DNA from: Gibbula magus
Lineage: Eukaryota > Mollusca > Gastropoda > Trochida > Trochidae
Direction of reading: 5' to 3'
NCBI GenBank assembly: GCA_936450465.1
Contig: OW388291.1
Location: forward strand, 36,122,656 to 36,186,655
Length of the DNA: 64,000 nt
Under the pieces are notes generated by a model. The model was not told the origin of the DNA. It saw only the letters and a list, made by a program, of their open reading frames with translations, and ran no database searches. The translations under genes and the position numbers were made by a program. Below, piece by piece: positions 12,344-27,300 of this stretch (within the stretch, counting starts at the first letter, position 1; each line of letters begins with the position of its first letter).

Positions 12344-15300
12344 GTAAGCATAAACAGTTACATCCAAATAATGTTTGTTTATATATTAGCCGGTTTATCA
12401 CGTGTGTGTCCTCCGCATCGTACTCAATGACTTGAAATTATACACTGAAAACTATCGCGTTATTCAAGCATGCCATGTCGGTAAAATGTACCGAGCGCCA
12501 TTTTCTTTGTAGGATAAGACAGTATGGGACGTCTTTGTTTTGTTTTCATTAAGATGTTGATGTTAAATAGTTCTACTCAGGTGCCAATAAAGAATCAGGT
12601 GACCAAAATTGTATCATCAAAATCATGGTGCAGTGAAACTGATGAATAAAAGATGTGTTCCTTCCAAGCATTCACAAATCGCGATCATTTCAAAGCAGGA
12701 ACTGTATCTATGTTTCAATCCTATTCTCATACATTAAAATATTGATCGTTCAAAACATACAGGGTGCCAAAAGACAGTTTCCTGTCTCTACAGGAGAGTA
12801 GAATCCCATTATCTGATTTCATCAATGGGAACTGTTTACATTCTAGGCCTACCTCCTTTTTGCAAATATTTGCATACGGTTTTACAACTTGAGGTACTGT
12901 TGTTTATTTAAATAGTAAATAGCTTTGTTTGCCTTCGTTGCTTTTACTGCAGACTGAAATGATGAAATCCATTTAGGGTGATCTATTTGAGACTGTCATA
13001 AGTGATGCTACTGAACTCAGAACTGATTGCCAGTTGTAAGAATGTGGATATTGGTTGAAAGTTTAGTATTAATTCAGGTATTAATAATACTTTCAAATAT
13101 ATATCAAATATTCAAGTAAAATGACAACTGAATAATTAAATTTGCAAACTTACTTATTGTTGAATGAACTTTCAGTCTTTCTTGATAAGAAGCTTGAACA
13201 GAACAAGATTTAGTAATTTGTGACATTAAAATTTATTGAACGATTTTTCGAAAGCAAATAATTAAAAACCAATGTTGCAAATCCATCTTACAAACTCATA
13301 TCTTTATGAAACATTTTTGTCCACATTATATTTTGCCATTATTGTTATTGTACTGTATTCCATAGCAAAACTTGCTAAAATGGATATCCATTTTCAGAGA
13401 ATTCTTCGAGAGAATCATCCTCTGCAACAGCCTGGTATGGTCCTGCGGAATTACTGGGAAATCCGGACTGACTTACCAGGAAGCACTGGACAATGAAGAA
13501 AAGGCCAGAAAGAACTTGTCGGCTTTCCCCACCTATCTTCAGAGACCCATTCTCTTCCTGACAACCCTCACATGTCGAACTCGTCTTGTTGATCTCAGCG
13601 ATGACATATTCTCCTACGCAAAAGACCGATACTTCATCGGAGAAATCGTTGATGTCACAGTTGGGACTGTCAGGTGAATGTACATCCGTTGAACTTGTAG
13701 ATTTAAGACATTTTTCCTGGTTCAAAGTCGTTTGTTATGAAATGTGGTAATCTCTTTGAAGAAAATCATTGAACAAACTATTGTCCACATGAAACAATAT
13801 ATATTTTTACCCTTGTATAATTAGGTCGGGGATAACCTAAAAACGAGCTATAATAGGTCGATCTAGCTATAGTAGTTCGTTCGAGCTATTGGTGCATAGG
13901 TCGATCGAGCTATAATAGCATTTATGGCACTTTGCACCTTTAAGACGGAATTTCCGCATTTGCGTCACCAGAACTGCCGAATCCTCTTTTACCGATACAT
14001 TCATTGTTGACTTCAATGAATGCCCAAACCCTAGTGTTTTCGAGTAATTAGCTGTTAATTAACCATACCCAGTCGACATTCACGCTTCAACGACAAAATA
14101 TACCCTTTTCTACATCAAAATATTCTCTCAAACTTGACAGCATGCTTCTACAAACTCTGACCTTGAACGATGTGCTACTTCCGGTAATGATATTGTACTT
14201 ACCACACGGCATTTTTTGTTTTTAGTTGACCGGACGTGAAATGAACAACTTTCTATGGAGGCCCAACATTGAATATATTTCATTCTTTCGCGAAATTCTA
14301 TTATTGGAAATAATAATAAATAAGTTATCATTGGAATACTTTTTCCAATATTAATTACATTATATCATTCATAAGAGTATTAATTTTGCATCATATCAAT
14401 TTGTTAGGGTTTTATTAAGGACTACGTTTCTAGACAAAATGTCATTCATTTTTGAGTTAATAATATACAATAAACGTTAATTTTGTATTGCCTAATTACA
14501 TCTCTATTTGGTAAATAATTTATTTTTCATGTTTAGGGATATTGGTCATGTTAATGAGCATATTTAAATTATTTTACTTGTTATGCGCCCTCATACGTCC
14601 TAATGCAGCTTTGCAAAATTCAGAGAGGCGAGAATAAAGTATTTACATCTATTTGAAAATGCATGGATATTTTGATAATAGGTAATTTATTATTATATTT
14701 CCAATAATAGAATTTCGCGAAAGAATGAAATATATTCAATGTTGGGCCTCCATAGAAAGTTGTTCATTTCACGTCCGGTCAACTAAAAACAAAAAATGCT
14801 GTGTGGTAAGTACAATATCATTACCGGAAGTAGCACATCGGTCAAGGTCAGAGTTTGTAGAAGCATGCTGTCAAGTTTGAGAGAATATTTTGATGTAGAA
14901 AAGGGTATATTTTGTCGCTGAAGCGTGAATGTCGACTGGGTATGGTTAAGTAACAGCTAATTACTCGAAAACGCTAGGGTTTGGGCATTCATTGAAGTCA
15001 ACAATGAATGTATCGGTAAAAGAGGATTCGGCAGTGCTGGTGCCGCAAATGCGGAAATTCCGTCTTAAAGGTGCAAAGTGCCATAAATGCTATTATAGCT
15101 CGATCGAACTATGCACCAATAGCTCGAACGAACTACTATAGCTAGATCGACCTATTATAGCTTGTTTTTAGGTTATCCCCGACCTGATAATAACATAATA
15201 TGTATAATAAATGTTGCAATAAAAGGTTTGGTTCAAAGAAGTAACCTTTTCATTGATAATTTTACCTTACTGTTCTCCATGAAAAGATGATTATCTAAAT

Positions 15301-18300
15301 TCTGTAAAGCTCAACTCCTTGTACAGTAAACACCTCGGTATTTGACCGCGAAAAATTTCACTGTCATGTCAATAAAAATTAGAGTTGTATACAGCTTTTT
15401 GTTAGGTCAAATATTCAAGATGCTAAAGAAAAATATGTAAAAAAAATTCCAAAAATGTATATATATATTCACAGGAAGAGCTGTCGAATCACCAAGATCA
15501 TCCCACCAAACCAAGGCAAACAGCCCAATGGAGATGTTATAGTAATAGACATTGACAGCGAATCAGATGATGAAGAGGAAGGAGGGTAAATTATTGTTAC
15601 ACACAATTTTTTTGCATACTTGTCAAAATGCAGATCTTAATAACAGTCGCCCTTGTTTTGTTCTGAGAAGACGTCAGTATCATGGGACCATAATTTGCAG
15701 TAATGTTAGATCTGACGTAATAAGCACTGGCATCTTATCATCCAATTGACATCTAGCTGTCCTCATTTCTGTTTTTACATTGACTTGCACCACTGCAATG
15801 TGAGAAGATTGAAATTCAACCTTGTGTCAAGTTATACTTGGCCCAGTTGGGCTTGGTGTATTGGGGATCTGTCTGTATTTATAAAGTAATCTTGAATGTC
15901 GGTCCTCTTTGTTCATGGAAACTAAAAGAACAAAAGTACAAGAGAAGAAATCATTCAAGGATGATTTATTATTTGTTAAATCTCTCCAATTGCAATTTGG
16001 TAATTTTATGCAACTAAATTTCCGTCTCCGAGTACAACTGGTGCACTTGTTAAAGTAACCATTTCCTGCATTAAGTGCTTCTACATGTGTAGTTTGAACA
16101 AGAAGTCTGACTCTTTCAAACTGATTAATATTATTTGGATCCTTCTCGTCCAAAAAAAATAAATTGTTTTTAATTTTATTTTTTCAAAGGACTGTTTCAA
16201 AGTTTGTTTAAATGATTGAAACTCCCCTTAAGACAAAATGCCCTACTATTGCCCAACTTGCGCTTAAAAATAACTGACTCACCCTCTCCCTCTACAGGTC
16301 TATGGGGAGATTTGGCCCCCACCCTGAAAAGTTCCAGTACATTGTTCAGGAGCTCAAGAAACCCAACACCTATACTGTACAGTCGTCATCGATCAGGTAA
16401 AATATTCTAACTATGGGCTTATAAACAAACAACAAAACAAAATGCCTGGCATGCTGTATAGGAACAGCATGAAAACAAACTTTTACCTTATATATATATC
16501 TTTCTAGGCAAGATCTTAATTTCATGAGTTTAAACTATGCAGTTAGATTAATTTTGTGGTGCTTAATGCTATAATGTTGTCGAAGTGGCATTAAACAGTA
16601 ACTTACTCTCTAATTTTATGGCTAGATTAAAAGTGCTTTCTTAAATTAAAAAGTGGAAGTGCAAGCGGCAAAACTAAAAATGTTGTAATGTGATGTTTCA
16701 GTCGCAAGAGGACCTTGTACACAAGAGAAAAGAGCAAGCTGTTTTTAAAACACCACACAGAGTCTGGTTCCGGAATATTCAAGGTCAAGGTAAGAATGTG
16801 GATAAATCTGCCATTTACACATGCACCCATCGGTTTACTGAGTCGACACAACATCTCCTGCTGTGGTTTGAATTTCTTTATAACAAGAAACAAGGATATG
16901 TTGAATTGATTCTTGAAGGTACATCCATAATTAATTCCATTGTGTTGTCACATATTCCAAACGTTATAAATGGTGTTACTTTATCGAGAAGTACTGACTG
17001 TTGCCATATTGATGATAGTGGACTGAGTATATTGACGAAATGAAGGTAAAAGTAGTGACTTCTGATCGAAAACCGGACAATGCGTCGAGATTGACGCGTG
17101 CCAATGAGTCAAACGAATTTTGGAATATTATTTATAACAGACAAAATGCCAAATTTGAGTTGATTATGTTAATAGGTCATATAACCACTGTGCATGTAAA
17201 TGGGACGTGCAGTTTCGTTTTCTACTCATGCATACTTATGTTACTCGATTTTAATTGGAAACTAGTAATTATTATATATTTGGCGATTGGGGATGAATAT
17301 GCAAGCTGAGTGAATTTATTGGTATTGTAAACAGCACTTATGGTGTGTTGGAATGTATTGAAGGCAACTAAAATTTTATGAAACACAATGGATGCACTTA
17401 TAAACGGAACCAAAAAATGGTAGAACAAGAATTTTGTAAGCAAAACAATTACGAAATATCAAAATATATTCAACTCATTACCACACAAAGTTTAAGGTTA
17501 TTTTTAATAAATAGAAAATCTCACATATGTATCATATATGTGTGAAAGTCTATTAAATTCACATTTCTACCTGAAAACACCAAATATTGTGTTGAAATTT
17601 TGATTAATCAAATTAAGAGAATAATTGTAAATGTTGAACATGCTATCAAACATTCTATGTCAATCTGAGATTACAGCATACATGAATAAATTTACAAGTG
17701 AACGATGAGAAAGTCTCACAGTATGCTCTAATAGTTTACCAAAATCTTAAACAATATAATCATTCTCCTGCATTAAACTTTCAAAGATGTCATTTGGGAT
17801 TAAATTGCATCGAATATAAAGCTTTTGATGACATTCTAAGAGTAAAGTGATATTTTGGTTTAATAAATGGTATAAGCATCCAGAACAAACAGTTGGCTGT
17901 TACCTGTAGTATTTAGGAACAGTAATGGTGTAATATTTATTGTCTGATTACATAATATTGACTGAGTAATTGATTAGTTGATTTTCATTGAGGTATAATT
18001 TCATAATTACAGGAAAAGGTTGCCAAGCGGCTAAGTCTCAATGTAGCAAAGTTTGAAAATTTCTTCTGTGGGCCAAAGCCAGTGTTCGAAAAGTCTGAAG
18101 TTAAGAGGAAGATTTCCCCAAAACGACCAATGAATGGAAGCCCTAACACCAGTATGGGATCTCAGAAGAAGCGTGGAAGGAAGAAGAAGGAAGAAAAGGA
18201 AAGAATGATGAAGGAAAAGAAAAGCCCAAAAGGTGATTATGCACTAATTATTGCACCCAGATCTTTAAAACTTCCCTTTGTCAGTATCTTAACAACTAGT

Positions 18301-21300
18301 TGACATGATGTGTGGCCGACAAGTTATAGCTAGGAAATTACTCATACTTGTAAATATCTTACCTTTTGTGTTAATTTACTATTTGCACAAATTATGCATA
18401 GCACATAAATATATTCATTCAACAATAAAGTTACAATATCAGCGTCATAGTGAGGTTATGCTGCAATACATAGCCACACTGGTGTTGCGGGCTTTCTCCT
18501 GTGCAATGATACCAACAGTCATGATTTAATATTGTTTGTGAAATACTCCTGAAAGTGGCAGTAAACCTCAAGTCACCACCCTTCAAATATTAATCTGTAA
18601 AATTTGTGTTGGTTTAGGAGAGGTGAAGACGCCAGAGCAGATTATGAAGGAGCAGTTTGCTCACCTGTCCCCGGCCGAGAGGATGGCTCTGAAGGAGAAG
18701 ATGAAGCAGGAGAGGATGGCCGAGAAGATGGCAAAGAAGGAAGAGTTGAGGAAGAAGATGGAAGTAGAGAAAATAAAAAGAAAGGAGGAGAAAGCTAAGG
18801 TAGGTGTCTCTCCTTTCTTGTGCCTTTTATTTTCAGTGTTGAGTTATGAAATGATTTTGAAATACTACTTATTAGCAAAGAAGTGAAAAACTAAACTGCA
18901 AGAGTCATGATTAATCGATTCTAAGTACTAGCCATTTGAACATTTAAACAAAACAAATTGCCTTTCTCCTGATGAAAGGACAAGGATAGCCATGAAACTA
19001 TAAAAAGGAAGTAGTTTGTCCAAAAATGTAATTATAAAAACACAGTTGACTGGGTCAGGTAGTCAGTAACTTGCTGCGTACTACTGCTAGGGGTACAACC
19101 GTACACTTAAACTTCAGTTTGGTATATTGTGGCACTGAGCCTTCAGCTATGCAACTAACTTAAATCATAACAATTTTTCATACCCATTTTACTGTTGCAG
19201 GAGAGAGAAAAGCTTAGAGAAGAAAGACTGAAAGAAATTGAAATCCTTCGTGAAAAGAATCGTCTAAGAGATGACCTTGAATGTGATGATTTGAAGGTAA
19301 GCAATCGAACCAAACTATTCATTTATCGTAACCTGTAAGTTGACTCTGTTCTGTACTTCAACAACAACAATATAACAAAGTTCACAGTAATTTATTTTTT
19401 TCAGGATGATTCTCAAATTTTAAGGTCAAATTAAAAGTTTGCTCATAAATTTTTGGAGTATAAAAAATAACCATTATATTATTATCCCCCGCCACGAAGT
19501 GGATGGGGGATATAGGTTTGGGCTCCGTCCGTCTGTCCGTGTTTCCGTCCGTCCGTCCGTTCGAGATAAAGGGGACAGATTTTCTCAGAAACCGTTTAAG
19601 ATAGCGTTACCAAATTTGATGAGCTGCTTGAGAGCATGGATACCTTGATGGAGTTCGAAAATGAGAAGCGTGCAATTATTTTTTCCGGAGTTATTGCCCT
19701 TGTTCCGTATTTTTGGACTTTGTTCATGGTATCTCCAAAGGGGACAGCTTTTCTCAGTAACCATTTAAGATAGGGTTACCAAATTTAATGTGTTGCTTGA
19801 AGGCATGAATACCTTGATGGAGTTCGAAAATGAGAAGCCTGCAAATATTTGTTTTGGAGTTATTGCCCTTGTTCCGTATTTTTGGACTTTTCATGGTATC
19901 TCCAAAGGGGACAGCTTTTCTCAGATACCGTTTAAGATAGGGTTACCAAATTTGATGTGTTGCTTGAAGGCATGAATACCTTGATGGAGTTCGAAAATGA
20001 GAAGCGTGCATTTATTTTTTCCGGAGTTATTACCCTTGTTCCGTATTTTTGGACTTTGTTCATGGTATCTCCAAAGGGGACAGCTTTTCTCAGAAACCAT
20101 TTAAGATAGGGTTACCAAATTTGATGTGTTGCTTGAAGGCATGAATACCTTGATGGAGTTCGAAAATGAGAAGCCTGCAAATATTTGTTTTGGAGTTATT
20201 GCCCTTGTTCCGTATTCTTGGACTTTGTTCATGGTATCTCCAAAGGGGACAGCTTTTCTCAGAAACCGTTTAAGATAGGAAAACCAAAATTGATGAGTTG
20301 CTTGAGGGCATGAATACCTTGATGGAGTTCGAAAATGAGAAGCGTGCAATTATTTTTTCCGGAGTTATTGCCCTTGTTCCGTATTTTTGGACTTTGTTCA
20401 TGGTATCTCCAAAGGGGACAGCTTTTCTCAGAAACCATTTAAGATAGGGTTACCAAATTTTGTGTGTTGCTTGAAGGCATGAATACCTTGATGGAGTTCG
20501 AAAATGAGAAGCGTGCAAATATTTGTTTTGGAGTTATTGCCCTTGTTCCGTATTCTTGGATTTTGTTCATGGTATCTCCAAAGGGGACAGCTTGAGGGCT
20601 TGTTGCTTGAGGGCTAACATACCTTGATGGAATGAAAATGAGTAACTAATGCACAATTATTTCGAATTATTGCCCTTTTTCCAATTTCTTGGCTCTGGCG
20701 GGGGATGTTGATGACTATGTCTTCTTGTTAATAATAAGAAGTATACCACAATGTGTTTACTTTTATTTGATGATTGTACTGTTCTGTACTGTTGAGTATG
20801 AAATAAGCTTGAAAAGTACCTAATCTGAATTGACTCTGAACTGACAAGTGTCAAAATTTAACATACGTTTTAATAGTTGGCCAGGAGGAATAGTTGTAAC
20901 AGATGAGATATATTCACAAACATCAACAGAAATTTTGTTTTTACAGTGATAATGAATTAAGCTTATCCTTGCAACAGAGTACCACAGTGAAGTACCTTGA
21001 TTGGACTTTGAACGTAGATGTGTGTATCACAAAGTAATATCCGCTATGAACATTATTAGAGTACTCAGTGAAATTAAACAAAATCTTTTCAAATTTCAGG
21101 TGATGCCAAACTTTAAACCAGTACAGACTAGAGTGCCTGTAGATTTGTTTGGAGATGCTATTATGATCTTGGAGTTTATCCATACCTTCAAAAGTCTCTT
21201 TGACTTCAAACAGTTCTTCCCAAAGGGCTTTACTTGGGGTAAGTGCAGTTGTAGAAACAATGAATTAAGACAGAAAGCCACCATAAGAAGCTCATGTTTT

Positions 21301-24300
21301 TTTAAACGGTCAATTTAGATTTGTACATACATGCTGACATGTATCAACTTGATATATTATAATTGAGTTCAAAATGATATGAGAACAGTGGAACCTCGGT
21401 CTGAGAAAACTTTGTCCCTCAGACTCCTACAAGCATTATCTCCAATATGTTATTGGTAGGGGATGCAAGAAAATGCATATTATCACCAGACCCTGTCAGG
21501 GATCATCTTGGAGTTAAATATCAATAGATCAATTCATTGTATACACATAGGATGTTCAGGAAATCTAATGGGATATTTTAAATAATAAAAGATATTGTTT
21601 TGGGGTTTGTCAATTTTTGCAATGTCACTTAGAAATGGCAATAACATATGTTGATGGTAGACTTGATGGCATTGTAAACATGACGTCATCCCCTCTCTGA
21701 TACTTTCACTGTGTGAAAGTGATATCAAACTGCAGTAGTGAAAACATTTTTCTCAAACTGAGAAAACTAGGGTCTCTCACCACTTGGCGTATAAATAATC
21801 CCTGTGTTGTATGTATTATACCAGGTATGCTAGAGTCGTGCCTGTTGGACCACGACGTGGACGGGCCTCTGTGTGACCTGGTGCAGATGTTGCTAGTGGC
21901 CATCTTCTCGCTGCAGGAAGAGGAGGCTGAGGAGGTGGAGGAGCTCGACAAGGAGGACCAGGAGCTCAGTCAGTTCACAACTTAGTCTCACTTCAACTTC
22001 ATCTTGTTTCAATATAATTAACCTCCAACCTATGAACAATATTTAATAAATTATTAATTGGTTAATATGACTGTCGCCTTGCACAGTCTCACAAGTAGTG
22101 AAAGACTGTTGCTCACATTTTAACACTTTCTACAATTATATCAGTTCACAATTTCTCACTTATGACTTCAGTGGAAATGTTTTTATTTAAGTGCAAATAA
22201 GATTTGTATTTCATTAATGAACTATTTTATTTGTAATATTATAGGTCTTTGTTCTCTTGAAATGGCCCTATTGTTTGCCTCGTACCAATTCAACAGATCT
22301 TAAACCTGTAACTTGTTACAACAATATTTTGTCTATTCACATTCAAAATGACTTTTCACAGCTTCACAGCATGACGTGACCATGGAGGATGAATTGAGTG
22401 CCAATGATATGATAATGGTTGCCACACTTGCGGCTCAGACACCACAGATGATGCATGGTGAGTTCAAAACTTTTGCTGACCAATGACTGGGAAGATCCAG
22501 GTAGAAAATTCAAATATTAACTTGATACACTCCTTGATTGATCCTACTTGATTAAAAAAAGTTCCTGAGCGGGTAAGTGACATGAATCTAAACTTTAGTT
22601 CAGTATGCTGTATTTGACAAGGCATCTCTTGTCACATCTGGCTGTTATGTCAGGTGTAGGGGTGGTTGTTGACCCAGAAGTTAATATTGCGATAGTCTAT
22701 TGTGGCCTTCTATTGTGATAGCTATTAAAATTGATTATCAATGAATGGAAATGTAACAAATCCATAATAAACAGTGTTTTATTCTCTTTGGATGAAATGA
22801 TCTCTTCCAGAGTGACAGAACTACTAACTATTAATTGACAAAACTACTAAATTTCAAGTTTTCAAGCTCTCAGTGATCTGTTTAGTGTTCCAGCATTTTT
22901 CAAATAATCACTTGAGATTCACGTAAACAACTGAAATTACTAAACTATTGATAGCCATTATATCAATTCTATCAAAAGTTTAATTTTTTTTACTAACTTT
23001 AAAGTACTATCGTCACAGCAACTATCGCGAGAAGTCGATAGCTCGATCTATCGTTACATTCCTGGTCAGATGTCTCACTCTTAACATTGAAAAAATTATT
23101 TTGTCCATGTATTGTATGTATGTTTTGAAAAATCAATATAGATGGAATAATGTATTTACACACACAACTTTGATGAACAATATTTGTTTTCTGACACAGG
23201 TATCCCACTAAAGCAAATGCTGTTGGATCAGTTCACACTGACAGAGATCTTACGAATTCATTTGGCTTCTTCTGGAGCGCGTGCTAGTATGAAGAACGCT
23301 CGGTTCCGCTACCAGCAGAGAGGTGGCTACTCCTCCCTGGACGACGCAGGATTTGAGTTGAGGAAACAGGACCCGGGACTGATGAAAGCATTGGCTTCTC
23401 ACAGTCTGTTTGATCTAGCTCCAGGTACTTGATGTATTCTCAGGCTCTTCTTAGTTCATTGAACTTGAGATATTGTTATTTGATTTTTTTGCGTCATTTC
23501 TAACTATTCAAATAATTTATAATTGTCTTGGCTTTCAGTGATAGAAACTGGCTATTATAAATATTTTGCAGAATCATTGTTCTGCCCATCAACTTTTGTC
23601 AATCAATAAAAAAAATCCCTGGTCTCCCAACAGTAAAAATAGCAACAATCAACCACCTGCCCTGCCAATGAAAGTTTCAATCACTTAGTTCACTTGAGTT
23701 TTGACGTACTTTAAATGTATTTGGTTTATGGCTATATTTGCAACGAGAGAGCTAATATCAGGTGCTTTAACTTTCATCCGCAGTTTTCTAGATATTAAGT
23801 AGGAAACTTGTTCAATCTAATAATAATAATGTGTGTACTTCTACAGCGCGAAACTTCCATACACCAAGTACATGCTCAAAGCGCTTACAAACTAGAGATT
23901 ATAAAATTGTCTGAACAAAAGAGTCTTTAGATGAGATTTGAATGAATCAAATGATGAAGCTTGTCTTAAGTCAGAGGACAGTTCATTCCATAATTTTGAA
24001 GCAAGGACGGGAAATTATTTTCCACCAAAAGTTTAAAGTTGGAACTTCAAGACGGCACTGAGTATGTTAGCAAAATGATCTGGCTGGTTTGTAGGTTTGT
24101 GGGTTTGGAGCATACTGGACAGGTAAGATGGCACTAGATCATGGTGTGATTTACACCAGACACAGAGTCTTAAACTGAACCCTTGCTTCTACTGGGACCC
24201 AGTGTAAGAACGCCAGCTATCTGTTGTTCATTTAAAGCAATGAAGCGCAATGGTATATTACAGCATGTTTTCATTTAAATATTTTTTATTCAAGAAAAAT

Positions 24301-27300
24301 AATGACAAATTGCAAAGAGTGTTTATGTTATTTTGCTTGATACAATGTATTACTTTTCTTTCAGGTGAAAAGTTGAAGGTTATCAATACTCTGCTTCAAC
24401 AGATTATGTCCTACGCAGCTAGTCGTGACCTGATTGAAGAAAATTATGAGAAACTGCGGCTAATGAAATACGACCTGAAACAGCTTCAGTGGGCTGAGCA
24501 GCGTAGAGAGCGGGAAGATGCGCAGGCTAAGTAAGTAAAGTTGTCAAATAAAATATTGGATATTTAGTATTGATGTGATAGGACATTCTCTCCCCACAGA
24601 GGTTACTCCCTTCAGATTTCCGATCCTAACCTCTGTTGTTTTACGCTTGAAATCGAGGGCAGAAAGGGAGTGTCCTGTTTGGTTGCCATTGAATATAGTT
24701 GTGCAATCAGCAACGCCGTTGTAAAAGTGACATTTGCCAATGACACTTCATAATGATAAAATAAACGTAAGACAAATTTCTCGTGTTTAATGTATTTTCC
24801 TCGAAATTTGCTATTTGATTTTATGAAATTATTGATCATAAACATGATTATAAAGATGACCAAATCCGAGACAAATACCAAAAATAGTTGATTTGTGTTA
24901 TTTATATCAGACATATTCGAAGGACATATGCTAATGAGTAAGACCCTTAAGAGTAAAATGCCTAGATCTTTGAAGTCACTCGGTCGACATGGCTACTGAA
25001 AGATGAGTTTTCATTGAAAAGAAGAAGGCATACAGTATGAGAGAATATGGTGATAGGATAGTGATTTATTAATTTAGTGAAAGGATCATGATCTAATCGA
25101 CTTGCAGCATAACAAGGTTTGCACTGTCCGTCCATCTTAGATCTGACATTTTCGATTTCAAGAACAACTGCTTCTTGTGAACTGAAATGTTGTTAAGTTC
25201 TGTTATTGTTAAAGAGAAAATTTGGGGTAGGAATTGAAACTGATTATTTTGATGATTTGTGTCTTTACTTGCACAAGATCTTGTTATTCAAGAAATAATA
25301 ATTTGATAGCAAGGGCCAAGCATGAAGTTGATTTTTGTGTGTCTGAACATTATTATTCATGTTTACAAGTTGTAAACTTTAATGTAGATTAACAGCTTGT
25401 TTCATAATAAGCAACAAAAGCAAAATAACAAATTATTATTTCTAGAATTCTATTTGAAATGAAATTTAAAAAAAGTTTTCACAACTGATTGTAATTGTCT
25501 TTTTAAAAAAAATCAGGTATAGACAGCGGCAGGAAGAGAAACAGCGAGAGAGGGAAAGGAAGATTCAGAAGATCCTGGAGAAGGAAGCGCTGTTGAGAGC
25601 ACAGGAAGCTGGGTAGGCTAAATACAGTTGTTAAAATAGGAATAAAGACTTAAATATCTGATAAAGGCTGGTGTAGGGATAGCTCAGGGGTAAATTGTCA
25701 TATTGAGGAATTTGTCAATAGAAGAAAATCTCCATCTAAATAAGAAATATATTTGAAAATTACTCATTTTAGAAATTGGATATTTATTTTGTAACACTTG
25801 AATTTCCTTTCCTGATACTTCAACTTAGGCCCAAATAAATAGGCCCAAATGCTTATTCAAAACTGATCCATGTTGGTGGAATAACTTGTCCTATATTAAG
25901 AAATTAATTTTGGACTGATTGGTATATTGCGTTTTGACAAAATGTGGACATTGACAAAATTGTGTCTTTTCTTGCAGTGGTGGGGATATGAACAGTGAAA
26001 TTCTGAAGAATAAGCTTCTGGCACTTGAAGAAGACCGAAACACACCCAGTCCAGATGTGGAGGATGGAAATCTCACCGCAGAGGAGAAAGAGAAAAGGAG
26101 GAAGAAAGAAGAAGAGGAGGAGGCAAAGAAAAAGGCAGAGTTTGCTAAAAAAGAGGAAGAGCTTCTGTTAAAAATCCAGGAATCGCAACGAACAAATGCA
26201 GTTTATCCTATTGGCCGGGACAGAATGTATAGACGATACTGGATGTTCCATGCTTTACCTGGCCTATATGTAGAAGACAATGAAGTAAATGTAGACCCGG
26301 AAGTGTTAGATCCCTTTTCATCCTACATGGAACGACAACAAAGCATACCTCAACTGATGCCAATTGATGAGAAAAACACAAGTAGTGACAAAGAAAATGA
26401 ATCACTGAATATATCAGCAAATATAGAAAATGGAGTAGCGCAGGTGAAAGACCCCCGTGTTGAAGCCTTAAAGAAAGATGAGGACATAATTGTGATCAGT
26501 GATTCAGACAATGAAAGTCGAGCAACTTCGCAGGAAGGTGAAATGGAGGTTGATCAAGATGACGAACCTCCTCCGGCACTGGACAGCTTGGCAGCTCAAC
26601 AAGTCTCGAATAGAAAGAAAGTAATGTGGTCATTCATAGACGATGAGGATTTACTTAAGGAGCTAATTGAATCACTAAATCCACGTGGATTTAGAGAGGT
26701 AGCATTGAGGCAAAATTTGATAGAAGTGAGAAGTGCTGTATCAAGGGCAATCAACATTTGTCCTAAAGATGACCTCAGTCTACCTCCAGACGCAGTTGAA
26801 GAGGCGAGAGTTAAAGCTTTATCTCTAACAAGAGGTATTTCTGGCAAGAAGGCTGCTCGTGGTGCTGTGCAGAATGACACCGCCCAGGAAGCAATAGAAC
26901 TTAACCTCAGGGATACCTTGCTTGATCTGGAAGATAGGATATATGCAGGAAGTTTAGGGTATATGAAGGTGCGATTTTGTTTACTTCTTATGTTCACCAT
27001 AGATAAACTCTTTTTCATCAGAGCCCTTATTCTCAAATGATTTGTAAACTTAACTGTGGTCGGAATGAAATTTTTAGGGTTGGGGGGATTTCCGATTCTG
27101 AAAAAGTCAAATGAATATTATGAAGTTGGGAAAAAAATTAAGGGGTTATTTGATAATTTTCACTGCGAATGGTGCAATCTTGCATCCTAGATTGGACACT
27201 GCTCGATCTTGATTATTATTGATTTAGAGCATTGGTAGTTGGCCAAGTTTTACCAGGAACACTTGCATTTTCATTTTGTTCAATTTCAAGAGTATTGCTC

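Noticed and set aside
13375..13725. 116-codon minus-strand frame opposite BAZ1A exon 2
   Set aside because: Antisense shadow of the WAC-domain exon.
22664..23060. Possible degenerate inverted repeat in BAZ1A intron 11 (GCGATAG/CTATCGC words)
   Set aside because: Only short matching words; could not align arms convincingly.
25669..25740. tRNA-like A box (TAGCTCAGGGGTA) in BAZ1A intron 14
   Set aside because: No B box, acceptor stem or cloverleaf could be found downstream.
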